Source of the DNA: Brassica napus
Taxonomy: Eukaryota > Streptophyta > Magnoliopsida > Brassicales > Brassicaceae
NCBI RefSeq assembly: GCF_020379485.1
Contig: NW_026016731.1
Location: 62,001-126,000, forward strand
Length of the DNA: 64,000 nucleotides
Direction of reading: 5' to 3'
This document shows, one piece after another, positions 44,701 to 57,195 of this stretch; positions within the stretch are counted from its first letter, which is position 1, and each line of letters starts with the position of its first letter. Below the pieces are notes generated by a model that saw only the letters and a program-made list of their open reading frames with translations, was not told the origin of the DNA and ran no database searches. A program made the translations under genes and the position numbers.

Positions 44701-47700
44701 CAGGAAAACTGGGATCACCTGATTTGAAAGTGGGATAGCTTCTTCATCCTAACTCCTATGAGATTTATTCCACTTCCTAATGATTCTCCACTACTTTATG
44801 TATCAAAATCAAGCTTCTTACATCGCGATTCTTCCTGGTTTGATTAGAATGACAAAGAAGTTGTCATATTCCCAAACAGGAAAACTGGGATCACCTGATT
44901 TGAAAGTGGGATAGCTTCTTCATCCTAACTCCTATGAGATTTATTCCACTTCCTAATGATTCTCCACTACTTTATGTATCAAAATCAAGCTTCTTACATC
45001 GCGATTCTTCCTGGTTTGATTAGAATGACAAAGAAGTTGTCATATTCCCAAACAGGAAAACTGGGATCACCTGATTTGAAAGTGGGATAGCTTCTTCATC
45101 CTAACTCCTATGAGATTTATTCCACTTCCTAATGATTCTCCACTACTTTATGTATCAAAATCAAGCTTCTTACATCGCGATTCTTCCTGGTTTGATTAGA
45201 ATGACAAAGAAGTTGTCATATTCCCAAACAGGAAAACTGGGATCACCTGATTTGAAAGTGGGATAGCTTCTTCATCCTAACTCCTATGAGATTTATTCCA
45301 CTTCCTAATGATTCTCCACTACTTTATGTATCAAAATCAAGCTTCTTACATCGCGATTCTTCCTGGTTTGATTAGAATGACAAAGAAGTTGTCATATTCC
45401 CAAACAGGAAAACTGGGATCACCTGATTTGAAAGTGGGATAGCTTCTTCATCCTAACTCCTATGAGATTTATTCCACTTCCTAATGATTCTCCACTACTT
45501 TATGTATCAAAATCAAGCTTCTTACATCGCGATTCTTCCTGGTTTGATTAGAATGACAAAGAAGTTGTCATATTCCCAAACAGGAAAACTGGGATCACCT
45601 GATTTGAAAGTGGGATAGCTTCTTCATCCTAACTCCTATGAGATTTATTCCACTTCCTAATGATTCTCCACTACTTTATGTATCAAAATCAAGCTTCTTA
45701 CATCGCGATTCTTCCTGGTTTGATTAGAATGACAAAGAAGTTGTCATATTCCCAAACAGGAAAACTGGGATCACCTGATTTGAAAGTGGGATAGCTTCTT
45801 CATCCTAACTCCTATGAGATTTATTCCACTTCCTAATGATTCTCCACTACTTTATGTATCAAAATCAAGCTTCTTACATCGCGATTCTTCCTGGTTTGAT
45901 TAGAATGACAAAGAAGTTGTCATATTCCCAAACAGGAAAACTGGGATCACCTGATTTGAAAGTGGGATAGCTTCTTCATCCTAACTCCTATGAGATTTAT
46001 TCCACTTCCTAATGATTCTCCACTACTTTATGTATCAAAATCAAGCTTCTTACATCGCGATTCTTCCTGGTTTGATTAGAATGACAAAGAAGTTGTCATA
46101 TTCCCAAACAGGAAAACTGGGATCACCTGATTTGAAAGTGGGATAGCTTCTTCATCCTAACTCCTATGAGATTTATTCCACTTCCTAATGATTCTCCACT
46201 ACTTTATGTATCAAAATCAAGCTTCTTACATCGCGATTCTTCCTGGTTTGATTAGAATGACAAAGAAGTTGTCATATTCCCAAACAGGAAAACTGGGATC
46301 ACCTGATTTGAAAGTGGGATAGCTTCTTCATCCTAACTCCTATGAGATTTATTCCACTTCCTAATGATTCTCCACTACTTTATGTATCAAAATCAAGCTT
46401 CTTACATCGCGATTCATCCTGGTTTGATTAGAATGACAAAGAAGTTGTCATATTCCCAAACAGGAAAACTGGGATCACCTGATTTGAAAGTGGGATAGCT
46501 TCTTCATCCTAACTCCTATGAGATTTATTCCACTTCCTAATGATTCTCCACTACTTTATGTATCAAAATCAAGCTTCTTACATCGCGATTCTTCCTGGTT
46601 TGATTAGAATGACAAAGAAGTTGTCATATTCCCAAACAGGAAAACTGGGATCACCTGATTTGAAAGTGGGATAGCTTCTTCATCCTAACTCCTATGAGAT
46701 TTATTCCACTTCCTAATGATTCTCCACTACTTTATGTATCAAAATCAAGCTTCTTACATCGCGATTCTTCCTGGTTTGATTAGAATGACAAAGAAGTTGT
46801 CATATTCCCAAACAGGAAAACTGGGATCACCTGATTTGAAAGTGGGATAGCTTCTTCATCCTAACTCCTATGAGATTTATTCCACTTCCTAATGATTCTC
46901 CACTACTTTATGTATCAAAATCAAGCTTCTTACATCGCGATTCTTCCTGGTTTGATTAGAATGACAAAGAAGTTGTCATATTCCCAAACAGGAAAACTGG
47001 GATCACCTGATTTGAAAGTGGGATAGCTTCTTCATCCTAACTCCTATGAGATTTATTCCACTTCCTAATGATTCTCCACTACTTTATGTATCAAAATCAA
47101 GCTTCTTACATCGCGATTCTTCCTGGTTTGATTAGAATGACAAAGAAGTTGTCATATTCCCAAACAGGAAAACTGGGATCACCTGATTTGAAAGTGGGAT
47201 AGCTTCTTCATCCTAACTCCTATGAGATTTATTCCACTTCCTAATGATTCTCCACTACTTTATGTATCAAAATCAAGCTTCTTACATCGCGATTCTTCCT
47301 GGTTTGATTAGAATGACAAAGAAGTTGTCATATTCCCAAACAGGAAAACTGGGATCACCTGATTTGAAAGTGGGATAGCTTCTTCATCCTAACTCCTATG
47401 AGATTTATTCCACTTCCTAATGATTCTCCACTACTTTATGTATCAAAATCAAGCTTCTTACATCGCGATTCTTCCTGGTTTGATTAGAATGACAAAGAAG
47501 TTGTCATATTCCCAAACAGGAAAACTGGGATCACCTGATTTGAAAGTGGGATAGCTTCTTCATCCTAACTCCTATGAGATTTATTCCACTTCCTAATGAT
47601 TCTCCACTACTTTATGTATCAAAATCAAGCTTCTTACATCGCGATTCTTCCTGGTTTGATTAGAATGACAAAGAAGTTGTCATATTCCCAAACAGGAAAA

Positions 47701-50700
47701 CTGGGATCACCTGATTTGAAAGTGGGATAGCTTCTTCATCCTAACTCCTATGAGATTTATTCCACTTCCTAATGATTCTCCACTACTTTATGTATCAAAA
47801 TCAAGCTTCTTACATCGCGATTCTTCCTGGTTTGATTAGAATGACAAAGAAGTTGTCATATTCCCAAACAGGAAAACTGGGATCACCTGATTTGAAAGTG
47901 GGATAGCTTCTTCATCCTAACTCCTATGAGATTTATTCCACTTCCTAATGATTCTCCACTACTTTATGTATCAAAATCAAGCTTCTTACATCGCGATTCT
48001 TCCTGGTTTGATTAGAATGACAAAGAAGTTGTCATATTCCCAAACAGGAAAACTGGGATCACCTGATTTGAAAGTGGGATAGCTTCTTCATCCTAACTCC
48101 TATGAGATTTATTCCACTTCCTAATGATTCTCCACTACTTTATGTATCAAAATCAAGCTTCTTACATCGCGATTCTTCCTGGTTTGATTAGAATGACAAA
48201 GAAGTTGTCATATTCCCAAACAGGAAAACTGGGATCACCTGATTTGAAAGTGGGATAGCTTCTTCATCCTAACTCCTATGAGATTTATTCCACTTCCTAA
48301 TGATTCTCCACTACTTTATGTATCAAAATCAAGCTTCTTACATCGCGATTCTTCCTGGTTTGATTAGAATGACAAAGAAGTTGTCATATTCCCAAACAGG
48401 AAAACTGGGATCACCTGATTTGAAAGTGGGATAGCTTCTTCATCCTAACTCCTATGAGATTTATTCCACTTCCTAATGATTCTCCACTACTTTATGTATC
48501 AAAATCAAGCTTCTTACATCGCGATTCTTCCTGGTTTGATTAGAATGACAAAGAAGTTGTCATATTCCCAAACAGGAAAACTGGGATCACCTGATTTGAA
48601 AGTGGGATAGCTTCTTCATCCTAACTCCTATGAGATTTATTCCACTTCCTAATGATTCTCCACTACTTTATGTATCAAAATCAAGCTTCTTACATCGCGA
48701 TTCTTCCTGGTTTGATTAGAATGACAAAGAAGTTGTCATATTCCCAAACAGGAAAACTGGGATCACCTGATTTGAAAGTGGGATAGCTTCTTCATCCTAA
48801 CTCCTATGAGATTTATTCCACTTCCTAATGATTCTCCACTACTTTATGTATCAAAATCAAGCTTCTTACATCGCGATTCTTCCTGGTTTGATTAGAATGA
48901 CAAAGAAGTTGTCATATTCCCAAACAGGAAAACTGGGATCACCTGATTTGAAAGTGGGATAGCTTCTTCATCCTAACTCCTATGAGATTTATTCCACTTC
49001 CTAATGATTCTCCACTACTTTATGTATCAAAATCAAGCTTCTTACATCGCGATTCATCCTGGTTTGATTAGAATGACAAAGAAGTTGTCATATTCCCAAA
49101 CAGGAAAACTGGGATCACCTGATTTGAAAGTGGGATAGCTTCTTCATCCTAACTCCTATGAGATTTATTCCACTTCCTAATGATTCTCCACTACTTTATG
49201 TATCAAAATCAAGCTTCTTACATCGCGATTCTTCCTGGTTTGATTAGAATGACAAAGAAGTTGTCATATTCCCAAACAGGAAAACTGGGATCACCTGATT
49301 TGAAAGTGGGATAGCTTCTTCATCCTAACTCCTATGAGATTTATTCCACTTCCTAATGATTCTCCACTACTTTATGTATCAAAATCAAGCTTCTTACATC
49401 GCGATTCTTCCTGGTTTGATTAGAATGACAAAGAAGTTGTCATATTCCCAAACAGGAAAACTGGGATCACCTGATTTGAAAGTGGGATAGCTTCTTCATC
49501 CTAACTCCTATGAGATTTATTCCACTTCCTAATGATTCTCCACTACTTTATGTATCAAAATCAAGCTTCTTACATCGCGATTCTTCCTGGTTTGATTAGA
49601 ATGACAAAGAAGTTGTCATATTCCCAAACAGGAAAACTGGGATCACCTGATTTGAAAGTGGGATAGCTTCTTCATCCTAACTCCTATGAGATTTATTCCA
49701 CTTCCTAATGATTCTCCACTACTTTATGTATCAAAATCAAGCTTCTTACATCGCGATTCTTCCTGGTTTGATTAGAATGACAAAGAAGTTGTCATATTCC
49801 CAAACAGGAAAACTGGGATCACCTGATTTGAAAGTGGGATAGCTTCTTCATCCTAACTCCTATGAGATTTATTCCACTTCCTAATGATTCTCCACTACTT
49901 TATGTATCAAAATCAAGCTTCTTACATCGCGATTCTTCCTGGTTTGATTAGAATGACAAAGAAGTTGTCATATTCCCAAACAGGAAAACTGGGATCACCT
50001 GATTTGAAAGTGGGATAGCTTCTTCATCCTAACTCCTATGAGATTTATTCCACTTCCTAATGATTCTCCACTACTTTATGTATCAAAATCAAGCTTCTTA
50101 CATCGCGATTCTTCCTGGTTTGATTAGAATGACAAAGAAGTTGTCATATTCCCAAACAGGAAAACTGGGATCACCTGATTTGAAAGTGGGATAGCTTCTT
50201 CATCCTAACTCCTATGAGATTTATTCCACTTCCTAATGATTCTCCACTACTTTATGTATCAAAATCAAGCTTCTTACATCGCGATTCTTCCTGGTTTGAT
50301 TAGAATGACAAAGAAGTTGTCATATTCCCAAACAGGAAAACTGGGATCACCTGATTTGAAAGTGGGATAGCTTCTTCATCCTAACTCCTATGAGATTTAT
50401 TCCACTTCCTAATGATTCTCCACTACTTTATGTATCAAAATCAAGCTTCTTACATCGCGATTCTTCCTGGTTTGATTAGAATGACAAAGAAGTTGTCATA
50501 TTCCCAAACAGGAAAACTGGGATCACCTGATTTGAAAGTGGGATAGCTTCTTCATCCTAACTCCTATGAGATTTATTCCACTTCCTAATGATTCTCCACT
50601 ACTTTATGTATCAAAATCAAGCTTCTTACATCGCGATTCTTCCTGGTTTGATTAGAATGACAAAGAAGTTGTCATATTCCCAAACAGGAAAACTGGGATC

Positions 50701-52096
50701 ACCTGATTTGAAAGTGGGATAGCTTCTTCATCCTAACTCCTATGAGATTTATTCCACTTCCTAATGATTCTCCACTACTTTATGTATCAAAATCAAGCTT
50801 CTTACATCGCGATTCTTCCTGGTTTGATTAGAATGACAAAGAAGTTGTCATATTCCCAAACAGGAAAACTGGGATCACCTGATTTGAAAGTGGGATAGCT
50901 TCTTCATCCTAACTCCTATGAGATTTATTCCACTTCCTAATGATTCTCCACTACTTTATGTATCAAAATCAAGCTTCTTACATCGCGATTCTTCCTGGTT
51001 TGATTAGAATGACAAAGAAGTTGTCATATTCCCAAACAGGAAAACTGGGATCACCTGATTTGAAAGTGGGATAGCTTCTTCATCCTAACTCCTATGAGAT
51101 TTATTCCACTTCCTAATGATTCTCCACTACTTTATGTATCAAAATCAAGCTTCTTACATCGCGATTCTTCCTGGTTTGATTAGAATGACAAAGAAGTTGT
51201 CATATTCCCAAACAGGAAAACTGGGATCACCTGATTTGAAAGTGGGATAGCTTCTTCATCCTAACTCCTATGAGATTTATTCCACTTCCTAATGATTCTC
51301 CACTACTTTATGTATCAAAATCAAGCTTCTTACATCGCGATTCATCCTGGTTTGATTAGAATGACAAAGAAGTTGTCATATTCCCAAACAGGAAAACTGG
51401 GATCACCTGATTTGAAAGTGGGATAGCTTCTTCATCCTAACTCCTATGAGATTTATTCCACTTCCTAATGATTCTCCACTACTTTATGTATCAAAATCAA
51501 GCTTCTTACATCGCGATTCTTCCTGGTTTGATTAGAATGACAAAGAAGTTGTCATATTCCCAAACAGGAAAACTGGGATCACCTGATTTGAAAGTGGGAT
51601 AGCTTCTTCATCCTAACTCCTATGAGATTTATTCCACTTCCTAATGATTCTCCACTACTTTATGTATCAAAATCAAGCTTCTTACATCGCGATTCTTCCT
51701 GGTTTGATTAGAATGACAAAGAAGTTGTCATATTCCCAAACAGGAAAACTGGGATCACCTGATTTGAAAGTGGGATAGCTTCTTCATCCTAACTCCTATG
51801 AGATTTATTCCACTTCCTAATGATTCTCCACTACTTTATGTATCAAAATCAAGCTTCTTACATCGCGATTCTTCCTGGTTTGATTAGAATGACAAAGAAG
51901 TTGTCATATTCCCAAACAGGAAAACTGGGATCACCTGATTTGAAAGTGGGATAGCTTCTTCATCCTAACTCCTATGAGATTTATTCCACTTCCTAATGAT
52001 TCTCCACTACTTTATGTATCAAAATCAAGCTTCTTACATCGCGATTCATCCTGGTTTGATTAGAATGACAAAGAAGTTGTCATATTCCCAAACAGG
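38721..52096 (-). repeat. Near-homogeneous block with sporadic A-type monomers
   Basis: Units 221 to 296 keep the exact 176-bp length, but six carry a T-to-A change at monomer position 128, at window positions 38848, 41664, 46416, 49056, 51344 and 52048. The gaps between these are 16, 27, 15, 13 and 4 units, so the change becomes denser to the right but not at regular spacing. No other difference was seen. This is the first sign of a second monomer type (GATTCATCC instead of GATTCTTCC on the plus strand), which takes over further right. Confidence 0.9.
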
Positions 52097-55000
52097 AAAA
52101 CTGGGATCACCTGATTTGAAAGTGGGATAGCTTCTTCATCCTAACTCCTATGAGATTTATTCCACTTCCTAATGATTCTCCACTACTTTATGTATCAAAA
52201 TCAAGCTTCTTACATCGCGATTCTCCTGGTTTGATTAGAATGACAAAGAAGTTGTCATATTCCCAAACAGGAAAACTGGGATCACCTGATTTGAAAGTGG
52301 GATAGCTTCTTCATCCTAACTCCTATGAGATTTATTCCACTTCCTAATGATTCTCCACTACTTTATGTATCAAAATCAAGCTTCTTACATCGCGATTCTT
52401 CCTGGTTTGATTAGAATGACAAAGAAGTTGTCATATTCCCAAACAGGAAAACTGGGATCACCTGATTTGAAAGTGGGATAGCTTCTTCATCCTAACTCCT
52501 ATGAGATTTATTCCACTTCCTAATGATTCTCCACTACTTTATGTATCAAAATCAAGCTTCTTACATCGCGATTCTTCTGGTTTGATTAGAATGACAAAGA
52601 AGTTGTCATATTCCCAAACAGGAAAACTGGGATCACCTGATTTGAAAGTGGGATAGCTTCTTCATCCTAACTCCTATGAGATTTATTCCACTTCCTAATG
52701 ATTCTCCACTACTTTATGTATCAAAATCAAGCTTCTTACATCGCGATTCTTCCTGGTTTGATTAGAATGACAAAGAAGTTGTCATATTCCCAAACAGGAA
52801 AACTGGGATCACCTGATTTGAAAGTGGGATAGCTTCTTCATCCTAACTCCTATGAGATTTATTCCACTTCCTAATGATTCTCCACTACTTTATGTATCAA
52901 AATCAAGCTTCTTACATCGCGATTCATCCTGGTTTGATTAGAATGACAAAGAAGTTGTCATATTCCCAAACAGGAAAACTGGGATCACCTGATTTGAAAG
53001 TGGGATAGCTTCTTCATCCTAACTCCTATGAGATTTATTCCACTTCCTAATGATTCTCCACTACTTTATGTATCAAAATCAAGCTTCTTACATCGCGATT
53101 CTTCCTGGTTTGATTAGAATGACAAAGAAGTTGTCATATTCCCAAACAGGAAAACTGGGATCACCTGATTTGAAAGTGGGATAGCTTCTTCATCCTAACT
53201 CCTATGAGATTTATTCCACTTCCTAATGATTCTCCACTACTTTATGTATCAAAATCAAGCTTCTTACATCGCGATTCATCCTGGTTTGATTAGAATGACA
53301 AAGAAGTTGTCATATTCCCAAACAGGAAAACTGGGATCACCTGATTTGAAAGTGGGATAGCTTCTTCATCCTAACTCCTATGAGATTTATTCCACTTCCT
53401 AATGATTCTCCACTACTTTATGTATCAAAATCAAGCTTCTTACATCGCGATTCATCCTGGTTTGATTAGAATGACAAAGAAGTTGTCATATTCCCAAACA
53501 GGAAAACTGGGATCACCTGATTTGAAAGTGGGATAGCTTCTTCATCCTAACTCCTATGAGATTTATTCCACTTCCTAATGATTCTCCACTACTTTATGTA
53601 TCAAAATCAAGCTTCTTACATCGCGATTCATCCTGGTTTGATTAGAATGACAAAGAAGTTGTCATATTCCCAAACAGGAAAACTGGGATCACCTGATTTG
53701 AAAGTGGGATAGCTTCTTCATCCTAACTCCTATGAGATTTATTCCACTTCCTAATGATTCTCCACTACTTTATGTATCAAAATCAAGCTTCTTACATCGC
53801 GATTCATCCTGGTTTGATTAGAATGACAAAGAAGTTGTCATATTCCCAAACAGGAAAACTGGGATCACCTGATTTGAAAGTGGGATAGCTTCTTCATCCT
53901 AACTCCTATGAGATTTATTCCACTTCCTAATGATTCTCCACTACTTTATGTATCAAAATCAAGCTTCTTACATCGCGATTCTCCTGGTTTGATTAGAATG
54001 ACAAAGAAGTTGTCATATTCCCAAACAGGAAAACTGGGATCACCTGATTTGAAAGTGGGATAGCTTCTTCATCCTAACTCCTATGAGATTTATTCCACTT
54101 CCTAATGATTCTCCACTACTTTATGTATCAAAATCAAGCTTCTTACATCGCGATTCTTCCTGGTTTGATTAGAATGACAAAGAAGTTGTCATATTCCCAA
54201 ACAGGAAAACTGGGATCACCTGATTTGAAAGTGGGATAGCTTCTTCATCCTAACTCCTATGAGATTTATTCCACTTCCTAATGATTCTCCACTACTTTAT
54301 GTATCAAAATCAAGCTTCTTACATCGCGATTCATCCTGGTTTGATTAGAATGACAAAGAAGTTGTCATATTCCCAAACAGGAAAACTGGGATCACCTGAT
54401 TTGAAAGTGGGATAGCTTCTTCATCCTAACTCCTATGAGATTTATTCCACTTCCTAATGATTCTCCACTACTTTATGTATCAAAATCAAGCTTCTTACAT
54501 CGCGATTCTTCCTGGTTTGATTAGAATGACAAAGAAGTTGTCATATTCCCAAACAGGAAAACTGGGATCACCTGATTTGAAAGTGGGATAGCTTCTTCAT
54601 CCTAACTCCTATGAGATTTATTCCACTTCCTAATGATTCTCCACTACTTTATGTATCAAAATCAAGCTTCTTACATCGCGATTCATCCTGGTTTGATTAG
54701 AATGACAAAGAAGTTGTCATATTCCCAAACAGGAAAACTGGGATCACCTGATTTGAAAGTGGGATAGCTTCTTCATCCTAACTCCTATGAGATTTATTCC
54801 ACTTCCTAATGATTCTCCACTACTTTATGTATCAAAATCAAGCTTCTTACATCGCGATTCATCTGGTTTGATTAGAATGACAAAGAAGTTGTCATATTCC
54901 CAAACAGGAAAACTGGGATCACCTGATTTGAAAGTGGGATAGCTTCTTCATCCTAACTCCTATGAGATTTATTCCACTTCCTAATGATTCTCCACTACTT

Positions 55001-56316
55001 TATGTATCAAAATCAAGCTTCTTACATCGCGATTCATCCTGGTTTGATTAGAATGACAAAGAAGTTGTCATATTCCCAAACAGGAAAACTGGGATCACCT
55101 GATTTGAAAGTGGGATAGCTTCTTCATCCTAACTCCTATGAGATTTATTCCACTTCCTAATGATTCTCCACTACTTTATGTATCAAAATCAAGCTTCTTA
55201 CATCGCGATTCATCCTGGTTTGATTAGAATGACAAAGAAGTTGTCATATTCCCAAACAGGAAAACTGGGATCACCTGATTTGAAAGTGGGATAGCTTCTT
55301 CATCCTAACTCCTATGAGATTTATTCCACTTCCTAATGATTCTCCACTACTTTATGTATCAAAATCAAGCTTCTTACATCGCGATTCATCCTGGTTTGAT
55401 TAGAATGACAAAGAAGTTGTCATATTCCCAAACAGGAAAACTGGGATCACCTGATTTGAAAGTGGGATAGCTTCTTCATCCTAACTCCTATGAGATTTAT
55501 TCCACTTCCTAATGATTCTCCACTACTTTATGTATCAAAATCAAGCTTCTTACATCGCGATTCATCCTGGTTTGATTAGAATGACAAAGAAGTTGTCATA
55601 TTCCCAAACAGGAAAACTGGGATCACCTGATTTGAAAGTGGGATAGCTTCTTCATCCTAACTCCTATGAGATTTATTCCACTTCCTAATGATTCTCCACT
55701 ACTTTATGTATCAAAATCAAGCTTCTTACATCGCGATTCATCCTGGTTTGATTAGAATGACAAAGAAGTTGTCATATTCCCAAACAGGAAAACTGGGATC
55801 ACCTGATTTGAAAGTGGGATAGCTTCTTCATCCTAACTCCTATGAGATTTATTCCACTTCCTAATGATTCTCCACTACTTTATGTATCAAAATCAAGCTT
55901 CTTACATCGCGATTCATCCTGGTTTGATTAGAATGACAAAGAAGTTGTCATATTCCCAAACAGGAAAACTGGGATCACCTGATTTGAAAGTGGGATAGCT
56001 TCTTCATCCTAACTCCTATGAGATTTATTCCACTTCCTAATGATTCTCCACTACTTTATGTATCAAAATCAAGCTTCTTACATCGCGATTCATCCTGGTT
56101 TGATTAGAATGACAAAGAAGTTGTCATATTCCCAAACAGGAAAACTGGGATCACCTGATTTGAAAGTGGGATAGCTTCTTCATCCTAACTCCTATGAGAT
56201 TTATTCCACTTCCTAATGATTCTCCACTACTTTATGTATCAAAATCAAGCTTCTTACATCGCGATTCTTCCTGGTTTGATTAGAATGACAAAGAAGTTGT
56301 CATATTCCCAAACAGG
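52097..56316 (-). repeat. Transition block mixing T-type and A-type monomers
   Basis: These 24 units alternate between T and A at monomer position 128. A occurs at 52926, 53278, 53454, 53630, 53806, 54333 and 54685, in the unit with the deletion near 54863, and in seven consecutive units from 55036 to 56092. T persists for example at 53102, 54157 and, as the last T unit, at 56268. Four units are 175 bp because of 1-bp deletions near 52224, 52577, 53982 and 54863, all within a few bases of position 128. The block is where the core sequence type gives way to the right-hand type. Confidence 0.88.
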
Positions 56317-57195
56317 AAAACTGGGATCACCTGATTTGAAAGTGGGATAGCTTCTTCATCCTAACTCCTATGAGATTTATTCCACTTCCTAATGATTCTC
56401 CACTACTTTATGTATCAAAATCAAGCTTCTTACATCGCGATTCATCCTGGTTTGATTAGAATGACAAAGAAGTTGTCATATTCCCAAACAGGAAAACTGG
56501 GATCACCTGATTTGAAAGTGGGATAGCTTCTTCATCCTAACTCCTATGAGATTTATTCACTTCCTAATGATTCTCCACTACTTTATGTATCAAAATCAAG
56601 CTTCTTACATCGCGATTCATCCTGGTTTGATTAGAATGACAAAGAAGTTGTCATATTCCCAAACAGGAAAACTGGGATCACCTGATTTGAAAGTGGGATA
56701 GCTTCTTCATCCTAACTCCTATGAGATTTATTCCACTTCCTAATGATTCTCCACTACTTTATGTATCAAAATCAAGCTTCTTACATCGCGATTCATCCTG
56801 GTTTGATTAGAATGACAAAGAAGTTGTCATATTCCCAAACAGGAAAACTGGGATCACCTGATTTGAAAGTGGGATAGCTTCTTCATCCTAACTCCTATGA
56901 GATTTATTCCACTTCCTAATGATTCTCCACTACTTTATGTATCAAAATCAAGCTTCTTACATCGCGATTCATCCTGGTTTGATTAGAATGACAAAGAAGT
57001 TGTCATATTCCCAAACAGGAAAACTGGGATCACCTGATTTGAAAGTGGGATAGCTTCTTCATCCTAACTCCTATGAGATTTATTCCACTTCCTAATGATT
57101 CTCCACTACTTTATGTATCAAAATCAAGCTTCTTACATCGCGATTCATCCTGGTTTGATTAGAATGACAAAGAAGTTGTCATATTCCCAAACAGG
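56317..57195 (-). repeat. A-type monomers with AA at positions 75-76
   Basis: Five consecutive units all carry A at position 128 and still AA at positions 75-76. From 56444 rightwards no T-type unit remains, apart from one unit (deletion near 62040) in which the site itself is lost. The first unit is 175 bp through loss of one C of a CC pair at 56558 (TTCAC for TTCCAC), a deletion that recurs in several later units. This combination (A at 128, AA at 75-76) probably represents the sequence state from which both the T-type core and the GG-type block derive, but the direction of change is inferred. Confidence 0.85.

Noticed and set aside
38848..52048. Higher-order repeat built on A-type units
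   Set aside because: Intervals of 16, 27, 15, 13 and 4 units have no common period, and no second marker supports a multimeric unit.
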